This document shows positions 22,010 to 34,375 of a stretch of 64,000 nucleotides of DNA, piece by piece. Every line of letters starts with the position of its first letter. Position 1 is the first letter of the stretch. Origin of the DNA: Wurfbainia villosa (Eukaryota > Streptophyta > Magnoliopsida > Zingiberales > Zingiberaceae); NCBI GenBank assembly GCA_025175895.1, contig CM045988.1:13173647-13237646 (forward strand), read 5' to 3'. The position numbers were made by a program, and so were the translations under genes. The notes below the pieces were generated by a model, which was not told the DNA's origin, searched no databases, and was given only the letters and a program-made list of their open reading frames with translations.

Positions 22010-23584
22010 ATGGCCGGCTACAACCTTCAACCACCAAAATTCAATGGAGATTTTACTTGGTGGAAGAAACTGATGGAGGTATATATCGAAACAGATTTTG
22101 ATTTTATGATTATTGTAGAAAACGGTTTTGAGATGCCTAGGGACAAAGACAACAAGCCAATTGAGAAGTCAAGGTGGACCCAAGACCAAATTAAAGACTT
22201 CAAGACAAATCTCGAGCTAATAAAATTATTTAGTGATTTGTTACCTAATCATATTTGGTCTAGATTGGCTGACTATAGGGATGCAAGGGAGCTATGGAAT
22301 AAGATAATAAAATTCCAAGAAAACTCCCAACTGGCACAAGTAGAGGAGAATGCCGAGGAAGAAGCACCCACAACTTTTGAAGATGTCGATGATTTGGTGG
22401 AGACCTCCACCTCTAGCATTGAGGGGGAGGAAAGGATTTCCATTCCGGAGCAAGATCAAAATAAAGCTTCTACCTCCAGAAGAAGTGAAGAGGCCTCCAC
22501 CACCTCCCTAGGTAACTCAAGTATTATAATTTTAAATAAAGATCATATAATATGCTTTGAGTGTAGGGAGAAAGGGCATTACAAGAGCAAATGCCTTAAA
22601 TTGGCTAAGGAAAAAGCATCGACACCAAAAGTCAACCCAAAGTCAAAGGATGCCGAAGTCCCCACAACTAGAAGCAAAGAGCACATTGTGTGTTTTAAAT
22701 GCAATCAAAAGGGGCACTACCGAAGCCAATGCCCTAGGGGGAGGAAGAAAGGGCAAGAAGGTGTATCTCATGTAGGGGGAGCTCCTAAAGCTAACCCTAA
22801 GGTAAATTTAAATTAGGCACCTTTAATTCCTAAAGCTAAAAAGCATGCTAAGAATTATTTTAGCTCTCTTGCAATTGTTAATGAAAAGCATGCTAAGAGA
22901 AATAATAAGGTTTATTGCTTAGGTGCCAAGCATGTTCATATAACTAAGGATAAACCTAGGACTCATAATTCTAGAAATATTTTGCCTAGGGAATCAATTA
23001 GGAGAGTAGAAGAAAATTTGGGTATTAATCCCAAAAAGTCTAGGCACATGCCTAAGAAGAAGAGGCCTTCCCAAAAACCTAATGAAAATTCAAAATTGGG
23101 AAGATTAGAGATAGAAAACCAAGCCTTGAGGTCAAGGCTAGGAAAACTTGAGAAGACCCTAGCAATAATCACAAATTTGGTTAAGGGGTCTAATCTACAA
23201 AAGTCAAGGCCAAGGAAACAAGAACGGTCTAAGGGCAAGAAAGGTTTGGGTGACAAACCTATGTCCTATCACAATGTTCCATTTAATTATGGAACAACAT
23301 CTAGGTCTAGAAAAACCAAGGCTAATAGGGAAGCCATCCCTAAGTCTAGCCATGGTATGTGTCTAGTGGCTAAGACCTCAAAGAAATCAAATGTAGCCAC
23401 TAAGAAGGTCATTGGGGGAGTTACCTCTAGAGTTGACCTAGGAAAGACCCATTTGACTAAGGCTTCAAAGCCTAAAAGGGTCATTAGGAAGGTATCTAGG
23501 GAAGTTATCCCTAGTGAATACCTTGTTAACCCAAGGAGCTCCAATAGGTATTGGGTTCCTAGGAGCGTGATCGATTCATGCTAG
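22010..23584 (+). pseudogene. Gag of TR-GAG copy 3, one internal stop
   Basis: The start is the ATG conserved with the other copies. The capsid-like domain, two CCHC knuckles, coiled coil and basic tail ending in YWVPRSVID are all present in one frame. A single stop (TAG 22814-22816) interrupts it after residue 268, where copy 1 reads VNAPLIP. The rest of the frame (22817-23584) is open. One point lesion over 525 codons means the copy died recently, or the assembly has an error there. Confidence 0.85.
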
Positions 23585-25162
23585 ATGGGTTAGGGTGTGT
23601 CAACCCTAAGTGGATGGGTGGTTAACCTAGCCATGGTGAGTTGACACATTAGGACGTGCCAATGTGCTTGAGAAGTTGAAAAATGATTAAATTGGCACAA
23701 TTAGATCTTAGAGGTATTGGTGTGCCATTTTGGGTTTTTGGCACACTAGGGGGAATGATGGTATTAAGGCAAAATGGGGTTAATTCCTAGAAATGACATT
23801 TTGGATTTAACACTTAGGTATTCCATACCTTAGTATATTTTTATTTGCCATGATTTATTTGCCTTGCCATGTCATGACATCATTTTCATTTTTATCTATA
23901 AAAATGTCATGATCATGTTTAGAATTATTTTTAGATGTCATGTATGCTTAGATTTCTTTCACATGCCATGATATCATGATTTTGGCATATGCTTTTATCT
24001 ATATCATAATTATGCCATAATTATCATCATGCATATAACTAAAATGAAATTAAGGACTATGACATGATTTGATGGGAATCAAATAATATTGCCTAGAAAT
24101 ATGCATGAGACCATTAAAGAACAAAAACCCACATCTCACTAGATTAATTGCCTTGTATGTGTTTTACACATCTAGATACAAGTGAGATGTTTAGGGAAAA
24201 TGAATTTAAGGTTTCAAAAACATTTTGAAAAACATTGGTGAAGCCTATCTTTTGATAGCTATCACCATTGAATCGGATGATACAAAGAGGGCTCTTTATT
24301 GAAGCTTTTCTTAACTTTTGGACTTTGTGTCAATCTCTTAATTTAGTGGGTAAAATAATTTTCAAATATTTTTCACCCATAGTGTTTATGATAAGTAATA
24401 TACATACCAAATTTAAAGAATTTTAAACTTATGTATATTTACTTATGGATTTCAGAAATCCATTTCTGAAATGCTGAAAATTGCAAATGCAGTTATCAGT
24501 CGACTGCCATGGTGGCCAGTCGACTGATGGGGGTGGCAGCCGACTGATTTCTGAATTCAGTCGACTGCCCAAGTTGATTTCGGGTAAACCTTGTTGGTTA
24601 GGCCCATGTTCAGCTAGGTTAAGGTCCCCTAACCACTTTTAACCCTAGTATATGCTTGGGAGAGCATTAGAAAGGGTGGAAATCCATTGGACATGGATTA
24701 GGAGAAGGGTTTAGGGAGAGTATCAATTTTAAGGTGGATGAGAGTTCATTGTTGAACTTTGCCTTAATTTTGATTGGTTAAATTTTCCTATTGGCTTAGG
24801 GACTCTCCAAGGACATTGTTGGTGCAATGGTCAAGAGGGAGCAAGCCTCTAGGGGGAGGTATCCATCATGGGAAGATGGATGTGTATTTCCTCATGGGAG
24901 GAAAATTGGGTTGCCTCTCTTTAAGTGATATGGAATCACTAGAAAGATTGTAGGCATGTGTTCCTTCAAGGGAGAGATTGTAAGATCTCATTGGGATATG
25001 AGACATTCATACCCTTGGGGAGAACCTTTTTGATGTAATATATCAAAAAGGGGGAGAAGTTACCAAGTTATCAATTAGAGTTCGTTGGAATTCTCATTGG
25101 GATATGAGAATTGCCAATATGGGAGAATTGGTAGACTTGAGATGGTAGTTTTGTCAATCATC
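23585..25162 (+). other. Non-coding internal region of TR-GAG copy 3
   Basis: No protein is seen. It is collinear with 6841-8413. It contains three intact CAGTCGACTG palindromes at 24497, 24517 and 24558, where copy 1 has degraded text. Confidence 0.75.
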
Positions 25163-25176
25163 AAAAAGGGGGAGAT
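25163..25176 (+). other. Polypurine tract of TR-GAG copy 3
   Basis: AAAAAGGGGGAGAT, next to the 3' LTR start. Confidence 0.88.
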
Positions 25177-26524
25177 TGTTGGTGCAATCAGCCCAGGTTG
25201 ACTCGAGTTTGACTCGAGCAATACTTTGATAGTATTTTGATGATAGACAAAACTCATGACATGGGATTGTCATGGGAAAGTCCAACATGGAGTTGGCATG
25301 GAAAATCCAAGCATGGAGCTTGGTGTGGGAAAATCCATAGCATTGCGAAGCCGTGCGCTAGATGCTTGGTGAGAAATGCATTGCGAAGCCGTGCACTTGG
25401 TGCATGTGGGAAGTCTTGAGGACTTGGCAAGTTCACTAGGGTCGGGGTCCTTGAGTCGGTGAAGGATGGCATTGCGAAGCCGTGCGCTTGGTGCATCCGA
25501 GGGACCGCCGGACGGGGAGCGAATGGAGTGAGACCAAAGGGAAGCATACTTCGAGGGAATGAGATGTGAAGGATGGCGTTGCGAAGCCGTGAGCTTGGCG
25601 CATCCGAGGGATGTAGGCCGAGGGAAGAGAGCTTCGGTGGGGAACTCCATGAGGGATAAGGTGGACTTGGCCAAGTGGCTAAGACTGAGTGTCGGAGGCT
25701 CAAACTTGATGTTTGAGGGTTTATCCGATGGTCGGATGCTCAAACAACTTGGTGTTTGAGGTTTTGCCCGACATTAGTCGACTGACATAGGTGCCGATTC
25801 GACTGATCCAAGTTGACTAGGGTTCGACTGGTGTTAGACTGCGGTTTTGTGCTGCGATCATTGGATGGGTGCGATCGATGTCGACTTAACAATCGACCTA
25901 GGGATGGCAATGATCGGTGATGGGAATGTCGTGAGCGCGAGAATCGCTCCATAGCCGGCGATCGACTACTAGGTCATGGACTATGATCCATTAGAACTTA
26001 TCCGATGCAGGTTATAAATGGAGCTCAAGTGGGAGGATTTCGCCAAGACTTTAAGGAAGCTATTGGAGGGGAATTGCTGCTGCATTCCAGTCCTTCAAGA
26101 GCCATCCAAAGCAAGCTACAAGCAAAGGGTTCAAAGCAAGCATTGTAAAGTATTCTTTACATGTATTTCGTATTTGTCTTTGTATTGCTTGTATTTCATT
26201 ACTTAGTGTAATTGCTTGTAAGAGGTTTCTACACTTCCGACGTGTTGTCGAGAAGGAGTGGTTTAGTTAGTGTCGTGCGCATAACTAGAGCTCGGTGAGC
26301 TCGCCCGTGGAGTAGGAACCATTCGATTTCGAACCACGTATATCGTGTGTGTTTGCATATGCTTGTATTGTTGTTAGTATTATTATTGTTTCTATTGTTT
26401 TCGCTGCGCTAACGACAATCGTAGGAAAGCAACGCAACGAGAACGAACGAATTCCACCATCGAACGATTGAGGGCTATTCACCCCCTCTAGCCGACCAAC
26501 ACATATACATCGATCGACCCTACA
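25177..26524 (+). repeat. 3' LTR of TR-GAG copy 3
   Basis: 1348 bp. Compared with its sister LTR it lacks about 80 bp before the TATA box that hold two palindromes, and carries about 25 extra bases near 26185. A CGATCG-rich patch lies at 25850-25980. Confidence 0.9.
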
Positions 26525-29500
26525 TATGTTCATTTCCTGAGCAGTACGTTCATTTCCCGAGCCACTTAGGAATTTCAGGGTTTCTTTATAATATGACGAA
26601 ATAAGGAGGAAGAGGGTATGCCAGAGGATGGGAAGTAGTAGGGGGGAAGTTGAGGATGGTTAGTTTAATATAACTGCATTTATGTTTGTATTTTATTTAA
26701 ATTAATATATGGCAGGTGGATATAAGGATAAAATTTGAATTGATGCAGGAAAAGCCGTTACAAGGACAGCTTGGCAAAGGGCATTAAAGTAAATTCATCG
26801 CAAAGAGGAGGTGGTTGATCCATCTATAAAAGGGGTAGAGGAGGAAAAAGCAGTGGATGGTTATTTCTTCACTATTCGGTACCTCTAAGATCTCTTCCCT
26901 ACTTTTTTTTTTCATTTCATTACTTTCTTCATACTCTTACTGACTTGAGCGTCGGAGTGGCAATGCCGGGCAGCCAGTCCATATCTCACGTTCCTTCTTT
27001 GAGAAGTAGATCTAACTCTACTTCCAAGATCCAAGGTGATTCCAGAACAGATCTCTTCTTATCTCATTTCCAACCTTCTTTGGTATCAGATCTAGCAATC
27101 CACAAGAAGGGGGAGGGATATGTCACACCCCGAGAGTATGCCGAGCCGAAAATTAAACGGACGACATCTCCCCTGTACGTGGTGACATATCCAGTTTATA
27201 CAAGGCCCTTGGGCCCACAATAACAATACAATAAACATAACTATATAACTGAAGAAAAATAACAAAATAACAAAACACAACGGAAACAACACAACAACAA
27301 TACAATCCCACACACCATGCATACCGGTATGACTAACACCAAAACTAAGAAACACTATAACAAAGCCAGAAAAGAAAGGTACAACAACAATAGTGTCACA
27401 GACTACAAATCATCACATAAAAACCAAAGACATCGAAACATCAACGATAAGTCCTAAAAGCTAGGACGCTCAGAGTTGAGATGAAACGATGCTAGCCAGC
27501 GATGCTCCAAGCCGTCACAAAGACTTCTACCTGTTATCTGGGCGACAGAAAAACCCAGGGTCCGTAGTGGTGAGTATAACTCAGCAGGTAATAAGATAGA
27601 ACATGTAAATATATCAATATCACATGTAATTCAGCAGTAAAATCTATAGGTACGATAGGTATACATCAGCATAATAAATATACATACATGCATACCACTA
27701 AACAAACTGAACAACAAAAGATGTTGACATACCTGACAGTCAGCTACTCTACACTCATCCAACCTGGGCATATATCCACAACATAAGGTATGCTGAGTAA
27801 TACAAACTCACACTACATCATGATACAGGTCGAGGGTATCACAGTGACCGACCAACAAGTATACAAATACCCGACCTACTACCATACAGAAAATGCAATA
27901 GCATGTATGAATATGTACAAACAAACGCAACAAGCATAGTACATACAAATGCATCATCAGAGTGAGTATACATATAGACTGCATCTGTATGTATACTAAT
28001 TACAATCATCCATGTATATATATATACATGCATATATGTATATATATATAGCAATATGCAAAACACCGTATGATATGACAATGCAGCATGCATGGTCATG
28101 CCTGCGCACCCCTACTCGCTACCGCGACCCTAATGTGGCCTAGGTGGCACGACATGACAATTGTCCCAACTCAACACCAACCACTGCTCTAGAGTGACAG
28201 AGTGGGCAGTATGATCAAGTAGCATATGAGCGTAAAGAGCTCGCTACACAACGGAGGTCCCTGCTGTTGGCAACTCCGACTGACACTACCTATGAGTGGT
28301 CGAGTGCCACGCACCCAGGACAACTACACGCAACTCCAACTACCACTGTCTATAGTGATAGAGTGCGGCACAACAAATGCTCTGCCCTCACACCAGTTAC
28401 TCCTCTAAGAGTAACCTGGGAGGCAGGATGATTGACGACTCTCTCAACCCGAAGGGAGACTATGTCGTCAGTATGCATGCAAATGACATGAATGTATTGT
28501 CACACATACAGACATCTATCACAGACTCTCTATTCAACAGAGAGTCATACCCATTTGATTAATGCACTCTCTATCCTGTAGAGAGTCATACTCAACCGAT
28601 CATAATAAACTAGGACCACCAGTCCGTAGTGACACACTATTCACAACTCACCTGACCATTTACACAACACAAAGTTGGTAATAAGTATGCAACATGCGGG
28701 TATTGGAATAAAACCTACATTTAGGGCATTACCTACCCACGGATGACCTTTTACCCAATTTATAAATTTGGTCATCATCCGTACTCCAACATCTACACCC
28801 TACTAAACATTTAAAGATCTACTTACATCACATCGGTAACTCCTCAATCATGATAAAGGAAAATGTGATATCAACATTTGAGCATATATAGCCAACGACA
28901 AGTATCAAGCATTAGGATAAATAAGAGCAGGATTAAGATAATATGAACATATAAGATGATCATATCAATGTCTAAATCTGAATGCAACTACAACTACTTG
29001 ACCAGGGTAGGAAATTACCCACCTGTTAAATAGCTCCGCTAGCTGCCCATGAGTACAAGCATCGATCACTTACTAAAATCCTACAAGACAACAAGAACTA
29101 CACTTAAGCTCTCACATACGATAAATGACAAAAAAATCGAATCCTTCATCGATCTCATATTCAAATCAATTCGATACTAATTAAAGTCTCGATCACACAT
29201 CCAACATCACTTCGGCTATATCACCGTAAGTATACACACTAGATCCAATTAACAATTCACAATAATCCAAATCACACTCAAATCAACAATTAACTACTTC
29301 CCTTCCACATATCATTGTTCACCAATCTTTCAGTATCAACCAACACTGTAAACATGAACAAACTCATCCATAACTATTAATCATCGAATCAATACTAGTT
29401 CAACTATAACATAGTATACATCCATAATTACAACACTTACAACTTTCCTATATTTCATATAACTCCACCATTACACTAATACCATCTATCCACAATCGGT

Positions 29501-29614
29501 ATTCTCCAATAGAACAACATCGTTCGCCAGCTATTAAACATCAATTCAACTAGGACATCCACTATAATTATCATACCACAATCCAAGCATCAGATAAACC
29601 GATGAAGAACTCAC

Positions 29615-31977
29615 TGTTGGGAATCGGCTTCGGAGGCTCATTAGCTCCCATGTCCCCGGATTAAAATTTTCACTAATAAAAACTAATCCGGATGGGATGA
29701 GTTTCCTAAGCTCAACCAATTCGTCGTCGTGCTAACGACTTGAGCAATCGCTTTAACAAACTAATTGTTCAAGCAACAAAACTCTTCTAGTCGGTTAGCC
29801 ACGGAAGAGACGACGGACGGATCGCCGGTTCTTGTGTTTATCTTCAGGGTCCATGATTATACAAATACATATGAATGTAGACATGTATAATCAACACATA
29901 CATAAAGTAAACATGCTCATAACAAATACAAGCAAGTAACCATCCACACAAAACATGCATATAATTGAAAAGCAATTATAAACATAATACAAAAGAACAT
30001 TAATCAAAATAAATAAGATTATACCTCTTGTTATACCTCTTGATCTTCTATTGTATGTCCTCCCTCCTTTTGGACATCGTGTGGGCGACGATCTACCAAA
30101 AGTTGAAGCCTTCTAGATCACCGATCTTCCTTTCCTTGTTCACTAGGAACAAAGGAAGATCCTTAAACAAAACTCATCTTCCTTTCTAGAACCGACCACC
30201 AAGTCAATAAACTCGATGTTGCCGCCGGCCAAGGAAGATAAAATGGAGTATGGAAACCAACCAAAGGAGAAACAACAAGGGCATGGGCGCCGGCCAACAC
30301 TTGGAGAAGAAGAAAGAAAACACCCCTTCTCCTTGTTTCCACCCAAACCCTAAACTAGGCTTCCCTTAATTTCTGGCTAAGGATGAAGGGAAGTAGAATA
30401 GATTGAGCTTTGGCCAAGGTAGAGGGAAGAAGGTAGAGGGGCCGGCCATCAAAGGAAAATGAAGAAGAATCTCCCTCTCCTTGTTGCCGCCCAACACCAA
30501 CAACCAAACCCTAACCCTAGCCTCCTCCTATTTCTTGCCGCCCATGGGAAGCAACCCTCATCTCATCCACCACAAGCCATAGATCAAGGGGAGAAGCTTG
30601 GGCGCCAGCCAAACCAAAGAGGAAGGAGGAAGAGGGGTGTCGGCCACCATTGGGAAGAAGAAGAAGAAGCTCCCTTCTTCTTGTTGCCGCCCAACACCAT
30701 GAACCAAACCCTAACCCTAGCCTCCTCCTCTTTCTTGCCGCCCAAGCCACCTTATCTCAATTAGGTTTTCCTCTTTCTCATTCTTCTTGCCGCCCAAGCC
30801 TAAGCCCATATATATAGAGTTAGGTTAGGGCCTTGGTTTAATCTCCTCCATTGGTTCTAGGGATTTAATCTCAACCGTCGGATCTAGGGTTTCATCCCAA
30901 CCATCGGATCTAGGGTTTCATCCCAACCGTCGGATCTAGGGTTTCATTCCAACCGTCGGATCTAGGGTTTCATCCCAACCGTCGGATCTAGGGATTTAAT
31001 CTCCACCATCAGATCTAGGGATTTAATCCCAACCATCGGATCTAGGGTTTTGTTTTCCATCATTGGATCTAGGGTTCATGAGGTGTTAATAGGCTACAAT
31101 AGGGACCATGAGGAGGAGTTGGATCTTGGCCACCCGATGGATCGGAACCACACAAACTTGATCCATCAATGATGTTCCATTCCACTAGAGGATCATCATT
31201 GAATTACCTCACCAACCCCCATAAATTAATATGGGCTCCATATATTATTTGTACATCCATCTCCCCGTGTTTAAGATATCGAATGTCCGTCAATTGATTG
31301 ATTTACTGACCATCAATCAATTAACATCTAACTCCTCGAGTAGTACCACTCAACCTTATCATCATGTTGATTAAGTCAACCTGTAGGGTTTACATGATGA
31401 ACCTTATGAGCTCCTCAAGGGGACATCATCAACCTAATATATAGGACACGATTTCCTCCTATAATCAACGACACACCATGTAAATAATATCATTTCCCAA
31501 CTTACCGGGCATATTGATTTAATCCATAGAAATCTCACCCTTTGGTAAATCAAAGAAATAAATACTAAGTACATGTGCCCATTATTATATCGGGATTAAG
31601 AGCATGTACAACATAATGTCAAGTCAGATTGATTATGTAGTGCAATAAATTGAATCACCTCTATATCAGTCTGCTCAATACACCTAAGTGTACTAGTGTA
31701 ACTCTATGTTCAAGACAAAACAATACCAAGCTACACTACAACCATGCCAATGGTTTGTCCAAAACCATCTTGGTTGTGAGCCTCTACTTATATTCTACAA
31801 GGAACTGATAACATGATCTTCTGTGCCACACCAAGCACCATGTTATCTATAATGTAAAATATTAGACAATATGCACACATATAATAAATATAAAGTGCAA
31901 ACAATGATCATGTGATTCTTATTTCAAAATAAAATGTTCATACAAAAAGAGCTAGGCTTTCAGTATACATTCCAACA
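29615..31977 (-). mobile_element. Solo copia LTR, TSD CTCAC, nested in the Tekay LTR
   Basis: 2363 bp with ends TGTTGGGAATC and ATTCCAACA, flanked by CTCAC on both sides (29610-29614 and 31978-31982). It is homologous to the minus-strand LTR at 49265-51184. A TATA-like stretch on the minus strand lies near 30806-30822. A CCTAACCCTAGCCTCCTCCT-containing block is duplicated at about 30505 and 30705. Open frames are not conserved and no gene is seen. Confidence 0.9.
30846..31073. repeat. 26-bp tandem repeat in copia LTR
   Basis: The unit contains TCGGATCTAGGGTTTCATCC and recurs about eight or nine times at a 26-bp period. The related LTR has only about four degenerate copies (50165-50290). Confidence 0.88.
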
Positions 31978-32994
31978 CTCACCCACTTGAGTCTTCTCTC
32001 ACAAACAGTCACATAATCGGCAATTCTCCAGCACCAGCCCACACCACAGGACACACACATCCCCCACATCACAGATAAAACCCTTCACAGGCTCACACAG
32101 CTGGCGCTCCTTGCTCACAGCCGACTCCATCAATAGGAAATCCACCCCACAGATCACACGACTGCCACCAACACTCACACGACAGTAATCTATCCACAGA
32201 ATCATACTGGACAAAAAAAGAAAGAGGGAGATCCAAAAATATACCAACAAATTGAAGCTACGCCGGCAGTACTCCTCCCCCAATCACTCTATTAGTCAGA
32301 AATCCTGCTGCTACCCTAGCACGCCAGAATCGCAAGAGCAGTTCACGATCGGAAAATGGGAAGAAATCGCTGCCGATCTCCAAGCTTCCAGTGAGGCCAC
32401 TCGCTCCCCGCGAAGACACACATCGGAATATCACACGGGGAAGTCGCGATCGACGGTGATAGGGAAGGCAATGGTGAAGGTGGTGTTGCTGTGCTCGCGT
32501 GCAGGGATGGAAGGACGTGAGGTGCTCTGCTCGGGGTTGCGAGCGGCCGTGGGATGGTGGTGAGTTGAGGAGGGAAGTGCGTGAGAAACCGAGAGGGGGG
32601 AGGGAAGAAGAAGACGCGATCGGAAGAAATGTACGGAAGTGGAGAAAAGAATTGCGCGGTGGAGAAAGGGGAATTAGGAGACGAATCATGGCTGGGAAAA
32701 ATGCTCGCGTGGAGAAGAAAAGGTTCGGCGATGAGAAACCAAAGAAACGGAAACAGCGAAGCGGCTTGGCGTTAAAAAAGTAACGGGTCAGGTTTGGGAT
32801 AACGGATCGGGTTTAATTAAACCTTGATTCATTCAATTAAAGGAATTAATCTAAACCTAGGTTAGGATGAAATTAATTCCTAATCATTCTTCATTAATTT
32901 AATTTATCCCAATAATAATATTATTCCTTTAGCCATCCATTTGCGGCATTTTACAAGATATCTCAGGAGGTCGAAGAAGTTGACATCATCAAAT

Positions 32995-33012
32995 TGGCAC
33001 CGTCTGTGAGAA
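32995..33012 (+). other. Primer binding site of the Tat element
   Basis: TGGCACCGTCTGTGAGAA, three bases after the LTR end. It is one or two changes from the TGGCGCCGTCTGTGGGAA-type site common in Tat elements. Confidence 0.75.
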
Positions 33013-33028
33013 CTCTGAACAAAAAGTC

Positions 33029-34375
33029 ATGATGGTGAACACTAGGAGGACGCAGAAAGAGCCGATGGAGGAGGAGAAATCTATCTCTAGCACCTCCAAG
33101 GGAGGCACTAGCAAAAGACATCGAGAGCCCTTGTATCGGGAGGATCTTATGCAAGTAATGGCCAAGATGATGGATCAAATGTCACAAAGGGTCACCCCAA
33201 AGAAGATTAAAGAAGATGATGTTTCCGATGGTGATTCTGAAGAAGAAGCGGGCATAATGTCTCAGCCAAAGAGAGGTTCCTCTCATGCCTGCAAGCAAGC
33301 AAAGGGGAAAGATAAATGTGTTGCTCCTCTGGAGGGTGCACAACCTGAGGAGGAAGTTCCTATTGTGAGTGCTATTGTAAAAGTAGAAGGGTTGAGTCCT
33401 TTTATTGAGGATATCTTGAATGAAGAATTACCTTGGCATTTTTGACTTCCTCAAATGCCCAAATACGTTGGTTCTTCCGATCCTAAGGATCATTTAAGTA
33501 GGTTTGGCAACCGGGCACATCGCACTCCGCCATCCGCCTTGATGTGCAATGATCGGCTGAGGGATGGCAATACCGATGTGAGTGTCGCAATACATGTAAC
33601 TGAAACGAATCATGAGTATTGTATCCTTCAAGGATTTTTCTATGTTATTTTTAAGACATTTTTCTAGTTCTAAAAAATATTTGCCTCAACCGTTAAGTCT
33701 TTTTAATCTTAAACATAGAGAACAAGAAAGTTTGTGGCTCTATGTGCATAGATTTACACAGTCCGCTTGAGAAATTCCTGCTATGGAATCCAATATGATG
33801 GTGGGAGCATTTACTCAGGGGCTTAAAGAAGGGGACTTCTTTAAATCCTTGGCTAAAAAGCCTCCTACAAGCTTTGATGATCTACTATCCTGGGCTGAAA
33901 AGCTTTTTAATCTGGAAGATGCTCAGAAGTCTCGGCAAACCTCTCGGGATTTTAGAATAGTAGAAATACTAGAAAGGAGGATTGAATGGGTAAGACCTGC
34001 TCAACCTTCAGAGAACAGATCTTTATATGCTCCTCAAATGCAATTTTCTAAGGAGAGGACTATGAATATTTGTATAAAACAAAGGTTATTGAGAAGACCC
34101 TTTGAAGCTGATAGAGGGCCTAGGAGATTACCAACCCCTACTTTTTGTGCCATTCATCAGGAATATGGGCATAATACTTAGAATTGCCAATAGCTAGACT
34201 TGGAGTTGCAAAGAATTATGGGAGCTCATCCTCATGTTCGGAACCTGGTTATGAATCCAGCTCCTTATCGATGGGAGTTCGAAGGAAGAAATTACGGTAG
34301 AGGAAATCTGAAAAGACCTTATGTAAACTGACTTGCATAGCCTACTCAGTTAAGGGAGATAGCCCCTGATCGGGC
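33029..34375 (+). pseudogene. Tat-type gag, frameshifted
   Basis: It starts at the ATG near 33029 (MMVNTRRTQKEP). The first 139 codons are acidic and low in complexity, ending in LNEELPWHF. Blocks of the retrotransposon gag domain follow in other frames: DPKDHLSRF (about 33480), then MMVGAFTQGLKEGDFFKSL with KKPPTSFDDLLSWAEKL (33783-33920). A C-H-H-C-like knuckle (FCAIHQEYGHNT) lies at about 34145 and is followed by a stop. Bases 33500-33600 do not match the expected gag and have GATCGG-rich text like that in degraded TR-GAG patches. Confidence 0.75.

Larger units (their letters stand above)
20505..26524 (+). mobile_element. Complete TR-GAG element, copy 3, TSD TATGT
   Basis: 6020 bp flanked by TATGT (20500-20504 and 26525-26529). 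It has a 5' LTR, PBS, gag, a conserved non-coding spacer, PPT and 3' LTR, and no pol. It is inserted in the repeat array of the Tat LTR. Both LTRs start TGTTGGTGCAATC and end CGACCCTACA. Confidence 0.93.
27121..32955 (-). mobile_element. Solo Tekay-type LTR (copy B), minus strand, in the Tat LTR
   Basis: On the minus strand it starts TGTAAAATGCCGC (32955) and ends TCGGGGTGTGACA (27121). The flanks GGATA (27116-27120) and AGATA (32956-32960) are a target duplication with one change. Excluding the nested copia LTR and its duplication it is about 3.47 kb. No internal domain is present. The block around 27530-27600 (CAGGGTCCGTAGTGGTGAGT) is shared with the copy at 63345-63415. Small open frames inside are chance. 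The 2.5 kb from 27121 to 29614 and the 1 kb from 31983 to 32955 hold no gene. Confidence 0.8.
19883..32991 (+). repeat. 5' LTR of the Tat element, split by two insertions
   Basis: It starts TGATGGGGTCGG and ends GACATCATCA just before the PBS; TGATG and CATCA are perfect inverted ends. Segments are 19883-20504, 26530-27120 and 32961-32991. Removing 20505-26529 and 27121-32960 leaves about 1244 bp. A TATA box (CTATAAAAGG) is at about 26823-26833, followed by CTTGAGCGTCGGAGTGGC, typical of Tat LTRs. With no 3' LTR present the ends cannot be checked by comparison. Confidence 0.65.

Noticed and set aside
27081..27092. TGGTATCAGATC as a PBS, with the purine run at 27103-27118 as a PPT
   Set aside because: It lies inside the Tat LTR before the Tekay solo LTR. 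The true Tat PBS is at 32995, and no LTR pair fits this site.
27092..27355. Minus-strand frame across the Tekay LTR end, similar to one at 62686-63063
   Set aside because: The similarity is due to the shared LTR end; the frame runs into unrelated flanks in each case.
30500..30725. AACCCTAACCCTAG words that look like telomere repeats
   Set aside because: Only two tandem units each time, inside a duplicated LTR block; not a telomeric array.
30459..30764. Pro/Leu-rich open frames with LLVAAQHQ-type words
   Set aside because: Inside a solo LTR; not conserved in the related LTR.
33023..33100. Possible host gene start after the Tekay solo LTR
   Set aside because: It follows a Tat PBS and reads as Tat gag.
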